Positions 8,504 through 18,923 of a stretch of DNA of 64,000 nucleotides are shown one piece after another (positions within the stretch are counted from its first letter, which is position 1; each line of letters opens with the position of its first letter). Under the pieces are notes generated by a model, which saw only the letters and a program-made list of their open reading frames with translations, did no database searches and was not told the DNA's origin. Origin of the DNA: Pseudofrancisella aestuarii (lineage in GTDB: Bacteria > Pseudomonadota > Gammaproteobacteria > Francisellales > Francisellaceae); NCBI RefSeq assembly GCF_003574475.2, contig NZ_QLIS02000002.1, forward strand, positions 124,001-188,000, read 5' to 3'. The translations under genes were made by a program, and so were the position numbers.

Positions 8504-10924
8504 ATGATAGTACATAAGTTTGGTGGGAGTAGTCTTGCTACAGCAGAAAAAATAAAAAATGTTTCTAATATTGTAACTTGTAAAGATGAGGCTATAGTTG
8601 TTTCAGCATCTGCAAAAACAACTAGAAACCTGCAGAAAAGTATAGACCAAGCTATAGCTGGACAAGATTATGATGAAACTATTAATTTAATTTTTGATCA
8701 CCATAATGAAATTATTAAAGAACTAATGCCAAATGATGAGGATTTAAGTTCATTAATACTTACAGACTTGCGTAATATAAAACATATTCTAAGTACAATG
8801 ACTATTACAGGTTTTTGTGCAGACAGCTTAAGATTTTTCATTTTAGGCTTTGGAGAAATCTGGTCAGCTCAGATTTTAGCAGCATACTTAAAGTCAAAAG
8901 GTGAAAACTCATATTTTATTGATGCTTCAGAATGCTTGATTGTTAACGATAGCAATTATCCAGTTGCAGTTAATTGGCAGGTAAGTTTAGAGAAACTTGA
9001 AGCTATCATAGAAGCTAATCCAGCCGATGTGTATGTAATCACTGGTTTTATTGCTCAAAATAAGTATGGAAAGAGAACTATTCTAGGCTTAAATTGTAGT
9101 GATTATTCAGCAGCAATATTTGCAAGGCTTTTACAGTCAAGAAAGCTATATATTTGGACAGATGTTGCAGGTGTATATAGTGCTAACCCACAAGTAGTAC
9201 CAGAAGCAAAACCTCTTACTAAATTAACATATAAAGAAGCTTTAGAGCTCGCGTATTTTGGAGCATCAGTTGTACATCCTCTTACTATTGCGCCTATGGC
9301 TTTAGAGAATACTCCTATATATATAAAGAGTAGTTATACACCAAATGAAGAAGGTACAAAAATAAGTGCTGAAAAAGATGAAGATCAAGGACTTATTAAA
9401 GGTTTAACAAGTGTGCCTAATGTTGCTATTGTTCGAGTCCAAGGTGCTGGCATGATAGGCGTTTCAGGTATTTCAGTTAAGGTTTTTGGAGCTTTAGAAA
9501 AAGCTAAAGTTTCTGTGATGATGATATCTCAGGCAAGCTCGGAATATTCAATATGTTTTGCAATTGATAGTTCTGATGCTGATAAAGCAACAGAAGCTTT
9601 AAGAACTGAGTTTGAAAGAGATATAAAAAGTAATCTTATCGAAGAGATAGTGGTTGAAAAGCATTATTCTTTAATTACAGCTGTTGGTGAAGGTATGAAA
9701 GCTAAGACTGGATCACTAGCAAAACTAGTTAATTCACTTAAATTGGCAAACATAAATATTCATGCTATTGCTCAGGGCTCATCTGAAAGAAGTGTGACTT
9801 TTGCAGTCAAAGCAGAAGATGAAAATCGTGGTGTTCAAGCTATGCACCGTCACTATAACACTGTAAGTGATGATATTGCTATTGCGATAATAGGAGCTGG
9901 AAAAATTGGTAAAGCTTTTATTAAGCAAATGAAACAAACTTATGAAAGTTGGTATGCTAAAGGTGTAAATTTAGTCCTTATTGGAGTAACTAACTCTAAA
10001 GGGATGAGAATTGTTTATGAAAATCTTTTATTCGATAATATAGATAATCTGTTAGTTGAAAAAACAGAACCAGTTAATTTAGAGAAATTGGCTGACTTTA
10101 TGTCTCGTGCATCTGCTACTAAGAAAATTATTATAGATGCTACAGCTAGTGAAAATGTTTCTAAAAGCTATATTAAGTTTTTACAGAAAGGATTGAGCGT
10201 TGTAACTCCTAATAAGTATGCTAATTCAGGTAATTATGAATATTATCAAGAACTAAGAAAAGCAGCTAATTTAAATGGAGCAAGTTTTTTATATGAAACG
10301 AACGTTTGTGCAGGCTTACCACTTATAAACACATTGCAAAATATGGTTGAGAGTGGAGATGATGTTAAATCTATTAGAGGTATTTTTTCAGGAACATTAA
10401 GTTATTTATTCACGCAATTAAATAATGGTGTAGTTTTCTCTGATGCTGTTAAGATGGCATATGATGCAGGTTATACAGAACCAGATCCTAGACAAGACTT
10501 ATCGGGTATGGATGTTGCAAGAAAAACTACAATCTTAGCAAGAGAAATAGGTTTAAATATAGGTTTAAATGATCTGGTTATAGAGAACTTAGTCCCAGAA
10601 GAACTAAGAGAGTGTAGTGTAGAAGAATTTTTTGAAAAACTTCCTACATTTAATAATCAGATAATGAAGCAGATTGAAAATAAAAAACAAAATCTTGCAG
10701 GAGTTCATTATGTTGGAACTATCGAAAATGGAAGTGCTAATGTAGGTATCCAAGCGTACGATGAAGGTAGTCCGTTTGCTAATGTAAAAGGCACTGACAA
10801 TATAGTGATGATAACTACTGAAAGATATACTCAACCTATGGTTATCCAAGGTGCAGGTGCCGGTGTTCAAGTTACAGCAGCTGGTGTTTATGCAGATGTT
10901 ATAACTGTAATAAGAGAAAAGTAA
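8504..10924 (+). CDS. thrA: bifunctional aspartokinase / homoserine dehydrogenase
   Basis: Fusion catalysing the first and third steps from aspartate towards threonine and methionine. Residues about 1-290 are the aspartate kinase (KFGGSSLA at the N terminus), about 310-450 hold tandem ACT-type regulatory domains, and about 455-806 are the homoserine dehydrogenase with a Rossmann motif AIIGAGKIGKAF. The length is close to E. coli ThrA (820). ATG 8504 is preferred over GTG 8498: AAGAG at 8492-8496 is 7 bases from the ATG but only one from the GTG. It is followed by thrB after 6 bp and then thrC, forming a classical operon. Feedback by threonine through the ACT domains is expected from the family. 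Confidence 0.97.
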   Translation: MIVHKFGGSSLATAEKIKNVSNIVTCKDEAIVVSASAKTTRNLQKSIDQAIAGQDYDETINLIFDHHNEIIKELMPNDEDLSSLILTDLRNIKHILSTMTITGFCADSLRFFILGFGEIWSAQILAAYLKSKGENSYFIDASECLIVNDSNYPVAVNWQVSLEKLEAIIEANPADVYVITGFIAQNKYGKRTILGLNCSDYSAAIFARLLQSRKLYIWTDVAGVYSANPQVVPEAKPLTKLTYKEALELAYFGASVVHPLTIAPMALENTPIYIKSSYTPNEEGTKISAEKDEDQGLIKGLTSVPNVAIVRVQGAGMIGVSGISVKVFGALEKAKVSVMMISQASSEYSICFAIDSSDADKATEALRTEFERDIKSNLIEEIVVEKHYSLITAVGEGMKAKTGSLAKLVNSLKLANINIHAIAQGSSERSVTFAVKAEDENRGVQAMHRHYNTVSDDIAIAIIGAGKIGKAFIKQMKQTYESWYAKGVNLVLIGVTNSKGMRIVYENLLFDNIDNLLVEKTEPVNLEKLADFMSRASATKKIIIDATASENVSKSYIKFLQKGLSVVTPNKYANSGNYEYYQELRKAANLNGASFLYETNVCAGLPLINTLQNMVESGDDVKSIRGIFSGTLSYLFTQLNNGVVFSDAVKMAYDAGYTEPDPRQDLSGMDVARKTTILAREIGLNIGLNDLVIENLVPEELRECSVEEFFEKLPTFNNQIMKQIENKKQNLAGVHYVGTIENGSANVGIQAYDEGSPFANVKGTDNIVMITTERYTQPMVIQGAGAGVQVTAAGVYADVITVIREK

Positions 10925-10930
10925 TAATTT

Positions 10931-11884
10931 ATGAAACTCGCTAACATAAGTTCATCTAAAGCTTTTGCTCCAGCAACTAGTGCAAACTTTGCAGTTGGAT
11001 ATGATCTTTTAGGTTTTGCTATAGATGGAGTGGGAGATACTATAGAGCTCAAAAAAAGAAATGATTCTAAGCTGGTTATAAAAGAAATAATAGGAGTAGC
11101 AGGGGCCGATAAACTTCCTTTTGACAGTGAAAAAAATGTTGCAACAGCCGTTATTAAAAAATTTCTTTCAGATAAAAGTATTGATATTGGTTTTGATGTT
11201 TATATTAACAAAGGTATAACGCTTGGTTCGGGTATGGGAGGTTCAGCGGCTTCTTCAGTTGCTGCGCTAGTAGCCATGAATGCATTCTTTGAAGAACCAT
11301 ATTCATATGATGATTTGATTGATTATGCTATATATGGTGAAAGCCTTATATCTGGGTCTTTTCATGGTGATAATGCTGTACCGTGTATGTTTGGTGGTTT
11401 AGTATTGTTACAAAGCTCAAAACCATGCAAAAAAATAGATCTACCAATTGTAGATTGTAATGTTGCTATTGTTTGCCCAGATCTTTCAATAGAAACAAAA
11501 AAAGCTAGAGAACTCTTAAAAGAACCATATGATTTGTCTACAATTGTTGAACATAGCTCTTGTTTGGCATCAGTTATAAGTGCTTTATATACTCATAATA
11601 TAGATCTATTGGGCGAAAGCTTGAAGGATGTACTTATTGAGCCAAGAAGAGCAGGGTTGATAACTGGGTTTTATGATGTTCAGAAAGCTGCTAAAGATGC
11701 TGGAGCTATTGCATGTGGGATATCTGGCTCTGGACCGACTATGTTTGCTTTGGTTAAAAAAGAAGATAATGTTGATGCAGTTGTTAATGCTATGAGAAAC
11801 AAATTTAATGAGTTTAGTTTAAGCGCTGATAGCTGGATTAGTGCTATGAGCAAGAAAGGCGCATACTTATTAGAGAAAAAATAA
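10931..11884 (+). CDS. thrB: homoserine kinase
   Basis: Phosphorylates homoserine to O-phosphohomoserine with ATP. It is a 317-residue GHMP-family kinase: N-terminal APATSANFAVGYDLLGFA and the glycine-rich ATP loop GITLGSGMGGSAASSVAAL (about residues 96-114), plus a C-terminal GISGSGPTMFALV motif. It lies 6 bp after thrA and 13 bp before thrC, so the three are co-transcribed. Confidence 0.97.
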   Translation: MKLANISSSKAFAPATSANFAVGYDLLGFAIDGVGDTIELKKRNDSKLVIKEIIGVAGADKLPFDSEKNVATAVIKKFLSDKSIDIGFDVYINKGITLGSGMGGSAASSVAALVAMNAFFEEPYSYDDLIDYAIYGESLISGSFHGDNAVPCMFGGLVLLQSSKPCKKIDLPIVDCNVAIVCPDLSIETKKARELLKEPYDLSTIVEHSSCLASVISALYTHNIDLLGESLKDVLIEPRRAGLITGFYDVQKAAKDAGAIACGISGSGPTMFALVKKEDNVDAVVNAMRNKFNEFSLSADSWISAMSKKGAYLLEKK

Positions 11885-11897
11885 TAAAGGTAGAAGA

Positions 11898-13178
11898 ATG
11901 AATTTTATTAGTACTAGAGGTAATAATATCAAGGTTTCATTAAGTGAAGCTATGCAGTCTGGACTAGCTCCTGATGGAGGATTATTTGTTCCAGAAAGAT
12001 TTCCTACAGTTGATTGGAAAAGCTTTGAGAAGGGTATGAGTTATCCAGAATTTGCTGCAAGTATGTTAAAAGAGTTCTTTGAAGGAGATGAATTAGAGCC
12101 TTTTTTACATAAAATTTGTCAAAATGCTTTTACATTTCCAGTACCAGTAAAAAGGCTAAATAAAAACACCTCTATTTTAGAACTATTTCATGGTCCAACT
12201 TTATCATTTAAAGATTTTGGAGCTAGATTCTTAGCAAATTGTTTAAGCTTCATTGAAAGTGATAAACCTTTTACTATACTTGTTGCTACTTCAGGAGATA
12301 CTGGATCTGCTGTGGCAGCAGCGTTCTATGGGAAGAGGAATATTAGAGTAGTAGTTATGTTTCCTAGAGGAAAGATATCTAAAAGACAAGAAAGACAAAT
12401 AACTTGCTGGGGTGATAATATTCAAGCTGTTGAAGTTGAAGGAGTATTTGATGATTGTCAGGCTTTAGTTAAAGAAGCTTTTAGAACACCCTGGTGGACA
12501 GAAAGAACAAAACTAAATACTTCAAATAGTATAAATATTGGACGTTTATTACCGCAATCAACTTATTATGCTTATACATCATGGCAGTATTATTTGGAAA
12601 CAGGTAAAAAAGCAAATTATATAGTACCTTCTGGCAACGTTGGTAATATTACAGCAGCTTTTTGGGCTAAAGAGATGGGTTTCCCTATAGATGAAATATC
12701 TATGAGCTTAAATGCGAATGATACAATTGTAGATTATTTAGATACTGGTAAGTTTAGTCCAAGAGCAAGTGTTGAAACCTTAGCAAATGCAATGGATGTT
12801 GGTAATCCTAGTAATTTTGAAAGGCTACTGTATTTATTAGGAGACTATGAGAGTTTTAGAAAAAATGTAAAAGCTGTTTGTGTCTCTGATTTTGAGATTA
12901 TAGAAGAAATAAAACAAGTATATGATCAATATGGTGAGATTATCTGTCCTCATACTGCGACAGGATTTGTTGCTAGAAGCCAATATGATAGTGATAAAGA
13001 TTACATAGTTGTATCAACAGCACATCCTGCTAAATTTGAATCTGTTATTGAACCTATATTAAATATTAATGTACCTCCAACAGAAGCATTGCAAGAGCTT
13101 TTAGATAGAGAGCAACATAAGGTTACAATTACTAAATCTATGGATGAACTTTGTGAAGTTTATAGATTGCAAAAATAA
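11898..13178 (+). CDS. thrC: threonine synthase
   Basis: Converts O-phosphohomoserine to threonine, completing the branch. It is a PLP enzyme of 426 aa. The Schiff-base lysine is K105 in LSFKDFGARF, and the phosphate-binding/PLP loop VATSGDTGSAVAAAF follows near residue 137. The N terminus (STRG, then LAPDGGLFVPE) is typical of the family. It is the third gene of thrABC, with AGGTAGAAG just before its start. Confidence 0.97.
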   Translation: MNFISTRGNNIKVSLSEAMQSGLAPDGGLFVPERFPTVDWKSFEKGMSYPEFAASMLKEFFEGDELEPFLHKICQNAFTFPVPVKRLNKNTSILELFHGPTLSFKDFGARFLANCLSFIESDKPFTILVATSGDTGSAVAAAFYGKRNIRVVVMFPRGKISKRQERQITCWGDNIQAVEVEGVFDDCQALVKEAFRTPWWTERTKLNTSNSINIGRLLPQSTYYAYTSWQYYLETGKKANYIVPSGNVGNITAAFWAKEMGFPIDEISMSLNANDTIVDYLDTGKFSPRASVETLANAMDVGNPSNFERLLYLLGDYESFRKNVKAVCVSDFEIIEEIKQVYDQYGEIICPHTATGFVARSQYDSDKDYIVVSTAHPAKFESVIEPILNINVPPTEALQELLDREQHKVTITKSMDELCEVYRLQK

Positions 13179-13185
13179 ACCCTAA

Positions 13186-14043
13186 GTGAATATTTATTTA
13201 CCCTATATTCTAATTGTCTTATCTTTATTACTCTTATGGAAAAAAGAGCTTCGACCAGTAAGTATCATAATTTTTTCAGTTTCTATTGTGTTTGCTTTGA
13301 ATGTGGGAATAGTTAAACCATTAGGTCTTATATCTATATTTCTAGTATTTATTTTTTCTTTTGGATTAAGAGAATCTTATACAAAAACTTTGATACATGT
13401 TCCTATCACGATATTAGCTTTTATATTTTTATTGCTTTTGTCTGCTCATGTAATACCAGGATTTAATAATCTAAAGTTATTAAATAATGTTTACATATCA
13501 AAAGATGCTATACCTTTTTCATTGTATCTTAATTATGATTCGATAGTGTCAGCATATGGTCTATTATTATTTTCTGTTCAAATAAAGCTAGCAAAATTTA
13601 AAGAGCTGCCTTTAATCATTAGATCAGGACTATTTTATGGTTTAATAAGTATAGTCATTTTAATTCCGATAATTTTTGCTCTTGGTTTTGTACATTGGGA
13701 TGTTAAATTAACAAAGATAACTTTATTGTTTGCTATTGTTAATCTTATTTTTACATGTATATCAGAGGAGATATTCTGGAGAGGTTTTGTTCAAAATAGT
13801 ATAGCTAAGTATAGTAGTAGCATCATTGCTGTGCTGATTACCTCTATTTTATTTGCAGTGATTCATATTGTTTTTGCAGGAGTAAACTTTGCTATATTAG
13901 CTTTTGTGGCAAGCTTAATTTATGGATTTAGTTATGTAAAAACCAAGAGATTAGAAGTGAGTATAATTTGTCATTATTTTGTTAATATGGCCCAATTTAT
14001 ATTTGTAACTTATCCTATATTAAAAAGTGCTTGGATAGTTTAA
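13186..14043 (+). CDS. CPBP/Abi-type intramembrane metalloprotease
   Basis: A 285-residue, highly hydrophobic protein with about 8 membrane spans. The CPBP (CAAX protease / bacteriocin-processing) motifs are in order: EEIFWRGF (Glu-Glu...Arg, about residue 194), FAVIHIVF (His, about 225) and HYFVN (His...Asn, about 266). Family members are glutamic-type membrane proteases; some act in prenyl-protein maturation or bacteriocin immunity. The start is GTG 13186, only 7 bp after thrC, with no clear Shine-Dalgarno, so it may be read through from the thr operon. Its substrate is unknown. Confidence 0.8.
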   Translation: MNIYLPYILIVLSLLLLWKKELRPVSIIIFSVSIVFALNVGIVKPLGLISIFLVFIFSFGLRESYTKTLIHVPITILAFIFLLLLSAHVIPGFNNLKLLNNVYISKDAIPFSLYLNYDSIVSAYGLLLFSVQIKLAKFKELPLIIRSGLFYGLISIVILIPIIFALGFVHWDVKLTKITLLFAIVNLIFTCISEEIFWRGFVQNSIAKYSSSIIAVLITSILFAVIHIVFAGVNFAILAFVASLIYGFSYVKTKRLEVSIICHYFVNMAQFIFVTYPILKSAWIV

Positions 14044-14088
14044 TGTATGGTAAATAATTTCTGTGGATAGCTTTTTGGTGCTATTCTT

Positions 14089-15357
14089 ATGGTTATATTT
14101 AAAAAATTAGCTTTATTAGTGGATAGTATAATTAAAACCACAGTCGCAATAATTGGAGCGGGGCCATCTGGCTCTGTAGCTGCAGCATTATTGGTAAAAA
14201 AAGGTTATCAGGTTGTAATTCTAGAAAGAAGTGTTTTTCCAAGATTTTCTATAGGAGAAAGCTTATTGCCTCAATCTATGGAATTCTTGGAAAAAGCGGG
14301 GATGTTTGATGAACTAGCCCAGGAACCAAGTTTTCAATATAAAGATGGTGCTGCATTTAATAATGATAAATTATCAACTGTAGTAGATTTCACTAAAAAG
14401 TTTAGTAAGGGTTATGGAACGACTTACCAAGTTCGCCGAGATAAGTTTGACAAGATTTTGGCCGATAAGTGTGAGAATCTTGGTGTGAAAATATATTATC
14501 AAACAGAAGTTAAAGAAGTAAAACAAAAACAAGAGTGTGTAGAATTAAAAGTCTTAAGCTTACCAGATTCAAAATATTTCACTATTAAAGCAGATTTTAT
14601 ATTAGATGCTAGCGGCTATGGGCGTGTATTACCTCGTCTTTTAAACTTAGAGTATCCTTCAGAATTTCCGGTAAGGAAAGCATGCTTTTGTCATATTCAA
14701 GACAATATTTTAGATAAAAAATATGATCGAGATAAGATTTTAATAAGCGTACACCCAGAGCATAAAGATATTTGGTATTGGCTAATACCTTTTGCTGATG
14801 GTAAAGCATCTATAGGAGTTGTTGCTAGAGAAGAGCAATTACAAAATTCTGATAATGATAATAATGAAATCTTATGGCGTCTAATTTCCGAGATGAAACA
14901 TTTGAATCATTTATTAAAAAATGCAGAGGTTGTTAGTGAGGTGCAGAGTATTTCAGGCTATTCTGCTAATGTTAAATCATTGCATGGCGAGCGTTATGCT
15001 CTATTAGGCAATGCAGCAGAATTCTTAGATCCGGTGTTTTCATCAGGCGTGACTATCGCTGTTAAATCAGCGTACCTAGCTGTAGAGGTACTTGATAGAC
15101 AGTTTCAAGGAGAAATTGTTGACTGGGAAGAGGAGTTTAGTGAACCTTTGTCTAAGGGAGTTGAAGTTTTTAAAACATTCGTTAGATTTTGGTATGATGG
15201 TGGTTTACAAGATGTTATATTTAAACAAAAAACAAGTGCTAAAATAAAAGCTATGATTAGCTCCATATTAGCAGGCTATGCTTGGGATGAAAGTAATCCC
15301 TTTGTTACTAATAAGGCAAGAAGGCTGCAAACCTTAATCGAGCTATGTCGAGAGTAG
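14089..15357 (+). CDS. FAD-dependent oxidoreductase with halogenase-type motifs
   Basis: A 422-residue flavoprotein of the group A monooxygenase / tryptophan-halogenase superfamily. An N-terminal FAD-binding Rossmann motif (AIIGAGPSGSVAA, about residues 20-32) is followed by RFSIGESLLP (52-61). Three features are shared with flavin-dependent halogenases: W-Y-W-L-I-P at 229-234 (WxWxIP), F-L-D-P-V-F-S-S-G at 312-320 (FxxPxxSxG), and a candidate catalytic Lys, K85, in YKDGAAF. Generic annotation would be NAD(P)/FAD-dependent oxidoreductase. True halogenation, oxygenation or hydride transfer cannot be separated by eye, and no flavin reductase or carrier-protein gene adjoins it. The ATG at 14089 leaves about 17 residues before the Rossmann strand; GTG at 14119-14121 is a possible alternative. 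Confidence 0.75.
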   Translation: MVIFKKLALLVDSIIKTTVAIIGAGPSGSVAAALLVKKGYQVVILERSVFPRFSIGESLLPQSMEFLEKAGMFDELAQEPSFQYKDGAAFNNDKLSTVVDFTKKFSKGYGTTYQVRRDKFDKILADKCENLGVKIYYQTEVKEVKQKQECVELKVLSLPDSKYFTIKADFILDASGYGRVLPRLLNLEYPSEFPVRKACFCHIQDNILDKKYDRDKILISVHPEHKDIWYWLIPFADGKASIGVVAREEQLQNSDNDNNEILWRLISEMKHLNHLLKNAEVVSEVQSISGYSANVKSLHGERYALLGNAAEFLDPVFSSGVTIAVKSAYLAVEVLDRQFQGEIVDWEEEFSEPLSKGVEVFKTFVRFWYDGGLQDVIFKQKTSAKIKAMISSILAGYAWDESNPFVTNKARRLQTLIELCRE

Positions 15358-15370
15358 TCTTGACATAGCT
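15341..15370. terminator. perfect 9-bp inverted repeat between convergent genes
   Basis: AGCTATGTC (15341-15349) and GACATAGCT (15362-15370) are exact reverse complements around a 12-nt loop that contains the stop codon of the upstream flavoprotein gene. It lies between convergent genes and could end transcription from both sides, but neither flank has a strong T tract. Confidence 0.35.
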
Positions 15371-15374
15371 GACT

Positions 15375-15878
15375 TTAAAGCATTCTTTCTAAAATTTTAT
15401 CTTTGTTTATAAAATGATAAGTCGTCCCAATCATATGTAAAATTATACAAGTAATTAATACATAAATGGTCGTTGTATGGACATCCCATAAGAAATGAGA
15501 AACTGATTTTATTAGCGGAACTGGTAAGGATACGTTTAATCCCCAAAATGGTACAGGATAGTGTGCAAAAGAACTAGATAACCAGCCGGATAAAAGCATT
15601 GTGAAAACACTAGCATAAAGCATAAAGTGAATAAATTTAGCAAAAACAAGTTTAGGTAGAGCTATCTTAACTTCATAATCAGGCTTATGCATTTTTGTGA
15701 AACGCCAAATAAGACGAAAAGTCATTATTATCAAAAGAGTTATCCCAAAAGATTTATGAAACCATATCACGGAATAATTATCTGTGAAAGATGCAGTAAA
15801 CCCTAAACAGATCATTGTAAATATAAGTATTACACTAATCCAGTGTAGGAGTTTTGAAGTTAAATCATATTTATACAT
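15375..15878 (-). CDS. cytochrome b561
   Basis: A 167-residue inner-membrane di-heme b-type cytochrome of the bacterial CybB family, which passes electrons from ubiquinol to acceptors such as superoxide. Four membrane helices are visible. Candidate heme-ligand His residues are H12 (KLLHWISV), H41 (WFHKSFGI), and later His in DVHTTTIY and ILHMIG. It is convergent with the flavoprotein gene and divergent from obgE. The physiological partner is unknown. Confidence 0.88.
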   Translation of the reverse strand: MYKYDLTSKLLHWISVILIFTMICLGFTASFTDNYSVIWFHKSFGITLLIIMTFRLIWRFTKMHKPDYEVKIALPKLVFAKFIHFMLYASVFTMLLSGWLSSSFAHYPVPFWGLNVSLPVPLIKSVSHFLWDVHTTTIYVLITCIILHMIGTTYHFINKDKILERML

Positions 15879-15956
15879 TTTTTTAGAAAAATAAATTAAT
15901 CATTAAAAATGAATTATGAATAATAATTTATATAAAGACAAATGAAAAAATACCAA

Positions 15957-15985
15957 CTGATAATTTTTTTCCAAAGGTATATAAT
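15957..15985 (+). promoter_or_regulatory. candidate obgE promoter
   Basis: CTGATA (15957-15962) and a perfect TATAAT (15980-15985) are spaced by 17 bp, about 43 bp upstream of the obgE start. This is the best promoter-like pair in the 150-bp region between the cytochrome gene and obgE. Confidence 0.5.
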
Positions 15986-16013
15986 TAGACTTTATAAAAT
16001 ATATAAAATTTAA

Positions 16014-17036
<1,023 letters not shown>

Positions 17037-17048
17037 CGTGTTATTCCT

Positions 17049-18923
17049 ATGAAAATAAGAAATCTTTTATTTGGTTCGCCAATTCCTAGTGCAGACCAGC
17101 AAGAACAAAAATTAGGTTTATTTTCTGGTTTTGCAATACTTTCGTCTAATGCATTATCATCTATTGCATATGCAACAGCAGAAATTTTTATAGTACTTGC
17201 AGCAGCAGGTGCTACAGCTATAGCCCAGTATTCGTTAGAAGTTGGTTTAATGGTGGTATTGTTGATACTACTTATGGGATTTTCTTATGCTCAAGTAATA
17301 AGAACTCATCCAGAGGGTGGGGGATCTTATTCTGTTGTCAAAACTAATTTTGGTGAAAGAACCTTATTATTAACAGCGGCATCTCTAATTATTGACTATA
17401 TATTAACAGTAGCTGTATCTGTATCGACAGCTACATTTGCAATAAGCTCGGCCTTTCCTATATTTCTTAAATACACGGTTGAGATTTCTCTAATTTTATT
17501 AGTAATCATTATGATAATAAACCTTAGAGGAGTTAGATCAACAGCTAAAGCTTTTGTATGGCCAACCTATATGTTTGTTATAGCTATATTAGTTATGATT
17601 TTGATAGGGATGTATAAGTACTATACAGGGACGCTGGAGTTTTTTAGTTATTCAGAGGCATATATAGAACATATTCAAAATACTTCTACAGTTTTAACAA
17701 TTACATTGATACTTAGGGCTTTTTCATCAGGTAGTTCTGCTTTAACAGGTATTGAATCTTATGCCAATGGGATAGCAACTTATCAGTTTCCTATAATGAA
17801 AAAAGCAATTTTAGGTTTAACTCTTATGATTGTTTTATCTGTGGTAATGTTTTCAGGAGTTACATTCTTAGCAGCAAAGATGCAGATATTACCTCAGCAG
17901 GCGGAAAGTGCTTTATCTCAAGTTGGGCATATGATCTTTGGGGATGGAGTAGCATATTATTTTTTACAAGCTTCGACTTGTTTAATATTGCTTATGGCAG
18001 CAAACACTTGTTTTACTGGATTTCCTAGGCTTGCAGCTATTATAAGTAAGGATGGTTATTTGCCTGAGCAGTTACAAAAATTGGGTGATAGATTAGCATT
18101 TAAAAATGGAATTATTTTATTAACTATCTTATCAGGTATATTAATAATTGTTTTTAATGCGAATGTTACAGATCTTATACCATTATATGCTTTTGGTGTG
18201 TTTGTTGCTTTTACTCTTTGTCAGGCAGGCCTTATAAAGTTTTGGTACAACAATAAGAGATATTATAAAAGTTGGGGATTAAGAGCATTTCTAAATACTG
18301 TCGGGTGTATAGCAACATTCGCAGTTGTTATAACTATTGTAGAGAGTAAATTCTTTGAGGGTATTTGGATAGTTATTGCAGTAACTCCAATGATTATGTT
18401 TGTGCTTTATAGAACAAAGAAACACTATGATATAAGAGAAGCTAATTTAGCCTTAAGTATAGATGAGGCTGTGGTTGGAGCTTCAGTAAAAGGTTTAGTT
18501 AAGCCTAAAATAGTTTTATTAGTATCTAGAATACATAGAGGAACAATAGAGGCGCTTCAACTTGCTAGAAACTTATCTAATGATATTACACCAGTTTATG
18601 TATCTTCTGATGAAGAGAAAATTAGTCAAATTAAATATCAATGGAAGAACTTAGGTTTTGATGAAAAGCTTTTAGTTTTAAGACCCGTTTACAATTCATT
18701 TATAGCACCAGTATTACAGACATTACGTAAAAATGACTTGAGAGAGGCTGAAAGGGGTTATTCTGTAGTTATTATTCCTGAAGTTGTTAATACAAAGTGG
18801 TGGCACTTTTTATTACATAATCAGAACTCTAGGATGTTAAAAATGGCAATCGCAGCAATGGATAGGAAGGATAAGAAATCGGCAACAAGAGTCGTAATAT
18901 CTGTACCTTATAAGGCTGATTAA
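17049..18923 (+). CDS. KimA-like APC-superfamily potassium importer
   Basis: A 624-residue transporter with 12 predicted helices and a cytoplasmic C-terminal domain of about 180 residues. From memory it resembles Bacillus subtilis KimA (YdaO) throughout: an EQKLGLFSGFAILSSNALSSIAY start, THPEGGGSYSVVK in helix 3, LIIDYILTVAVSVS, LRAFSSGSSALTGIES, and a C terminus with KWWHFLLHNQ. The C-terminal domain (KPKIVLLVSRIHRGTIEALQLA) resembles the USP-like fold that binds cyclic di-AMP in KimA. KimA imports K+ by proton symport. Automated pipelines may call it simply an amino-acid permease. It is co-directional with obgE (12 bp) and overlaps the next gene by one base. Substrate is inferred from homology. 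Confidence 0.75.
   Translation: MKIRNLLFGSPIPSADQQEQKLGLFSGFAILSSNALSSIAYATAEIFIVLAAAGATAIAQYSLEVGLMVVLLILLMGFSYAQVIRTHPEGGGSYSVVKTNFGERTLLLTAASLIIDYILTVAVSVSTATFAISSAFPIFLKYTVEISLILLVIIMIINLRGVRSTAKAFVWPTYMFVIAILVMILIGMYKYYTGTLEFFSYSEAYIEHIQNTSTVLTITLILRAFSSGSSALTGIESYANGIATYQFPIMKKAILGLTLMIVLSVVMFSGVTFLAAKMQILPQQAESALSQVGHMIFGDGVAYYFLQASTCLILLMAANTCFTGFPRLAAIISKDGYLPEQLQKLGDRLAFKNGIILLTILSGILIIVFNANVTDLIPLYAFGVFVAFTLCQAGLIKFWYNNKRYYKSWGLRAFLNTVGCIATFAVVITIVESKFFEGIWIVIAVTPMIMFVLYRTKKHYDIREANLALSIDEAVVGASVKGLVKPKIVLLVSRIHRGTIEALQLARNLSNDITPVYVSSDEEKISQIKYQWKNLGFDEKLLVLRPVYNSFIAPVLQTLRKNDLREAERGYSVVIIPEVVNTKWWHFLLHNQNSRMLKMAIAAMDRKDKKSATRVVISVPYKAD

Noticed and set aside
10604-10870. Open frame antisense to the 3' end of thrA
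   Set aside because: Opposite conserved homoserine dehydrogenase sequence; no start signal.
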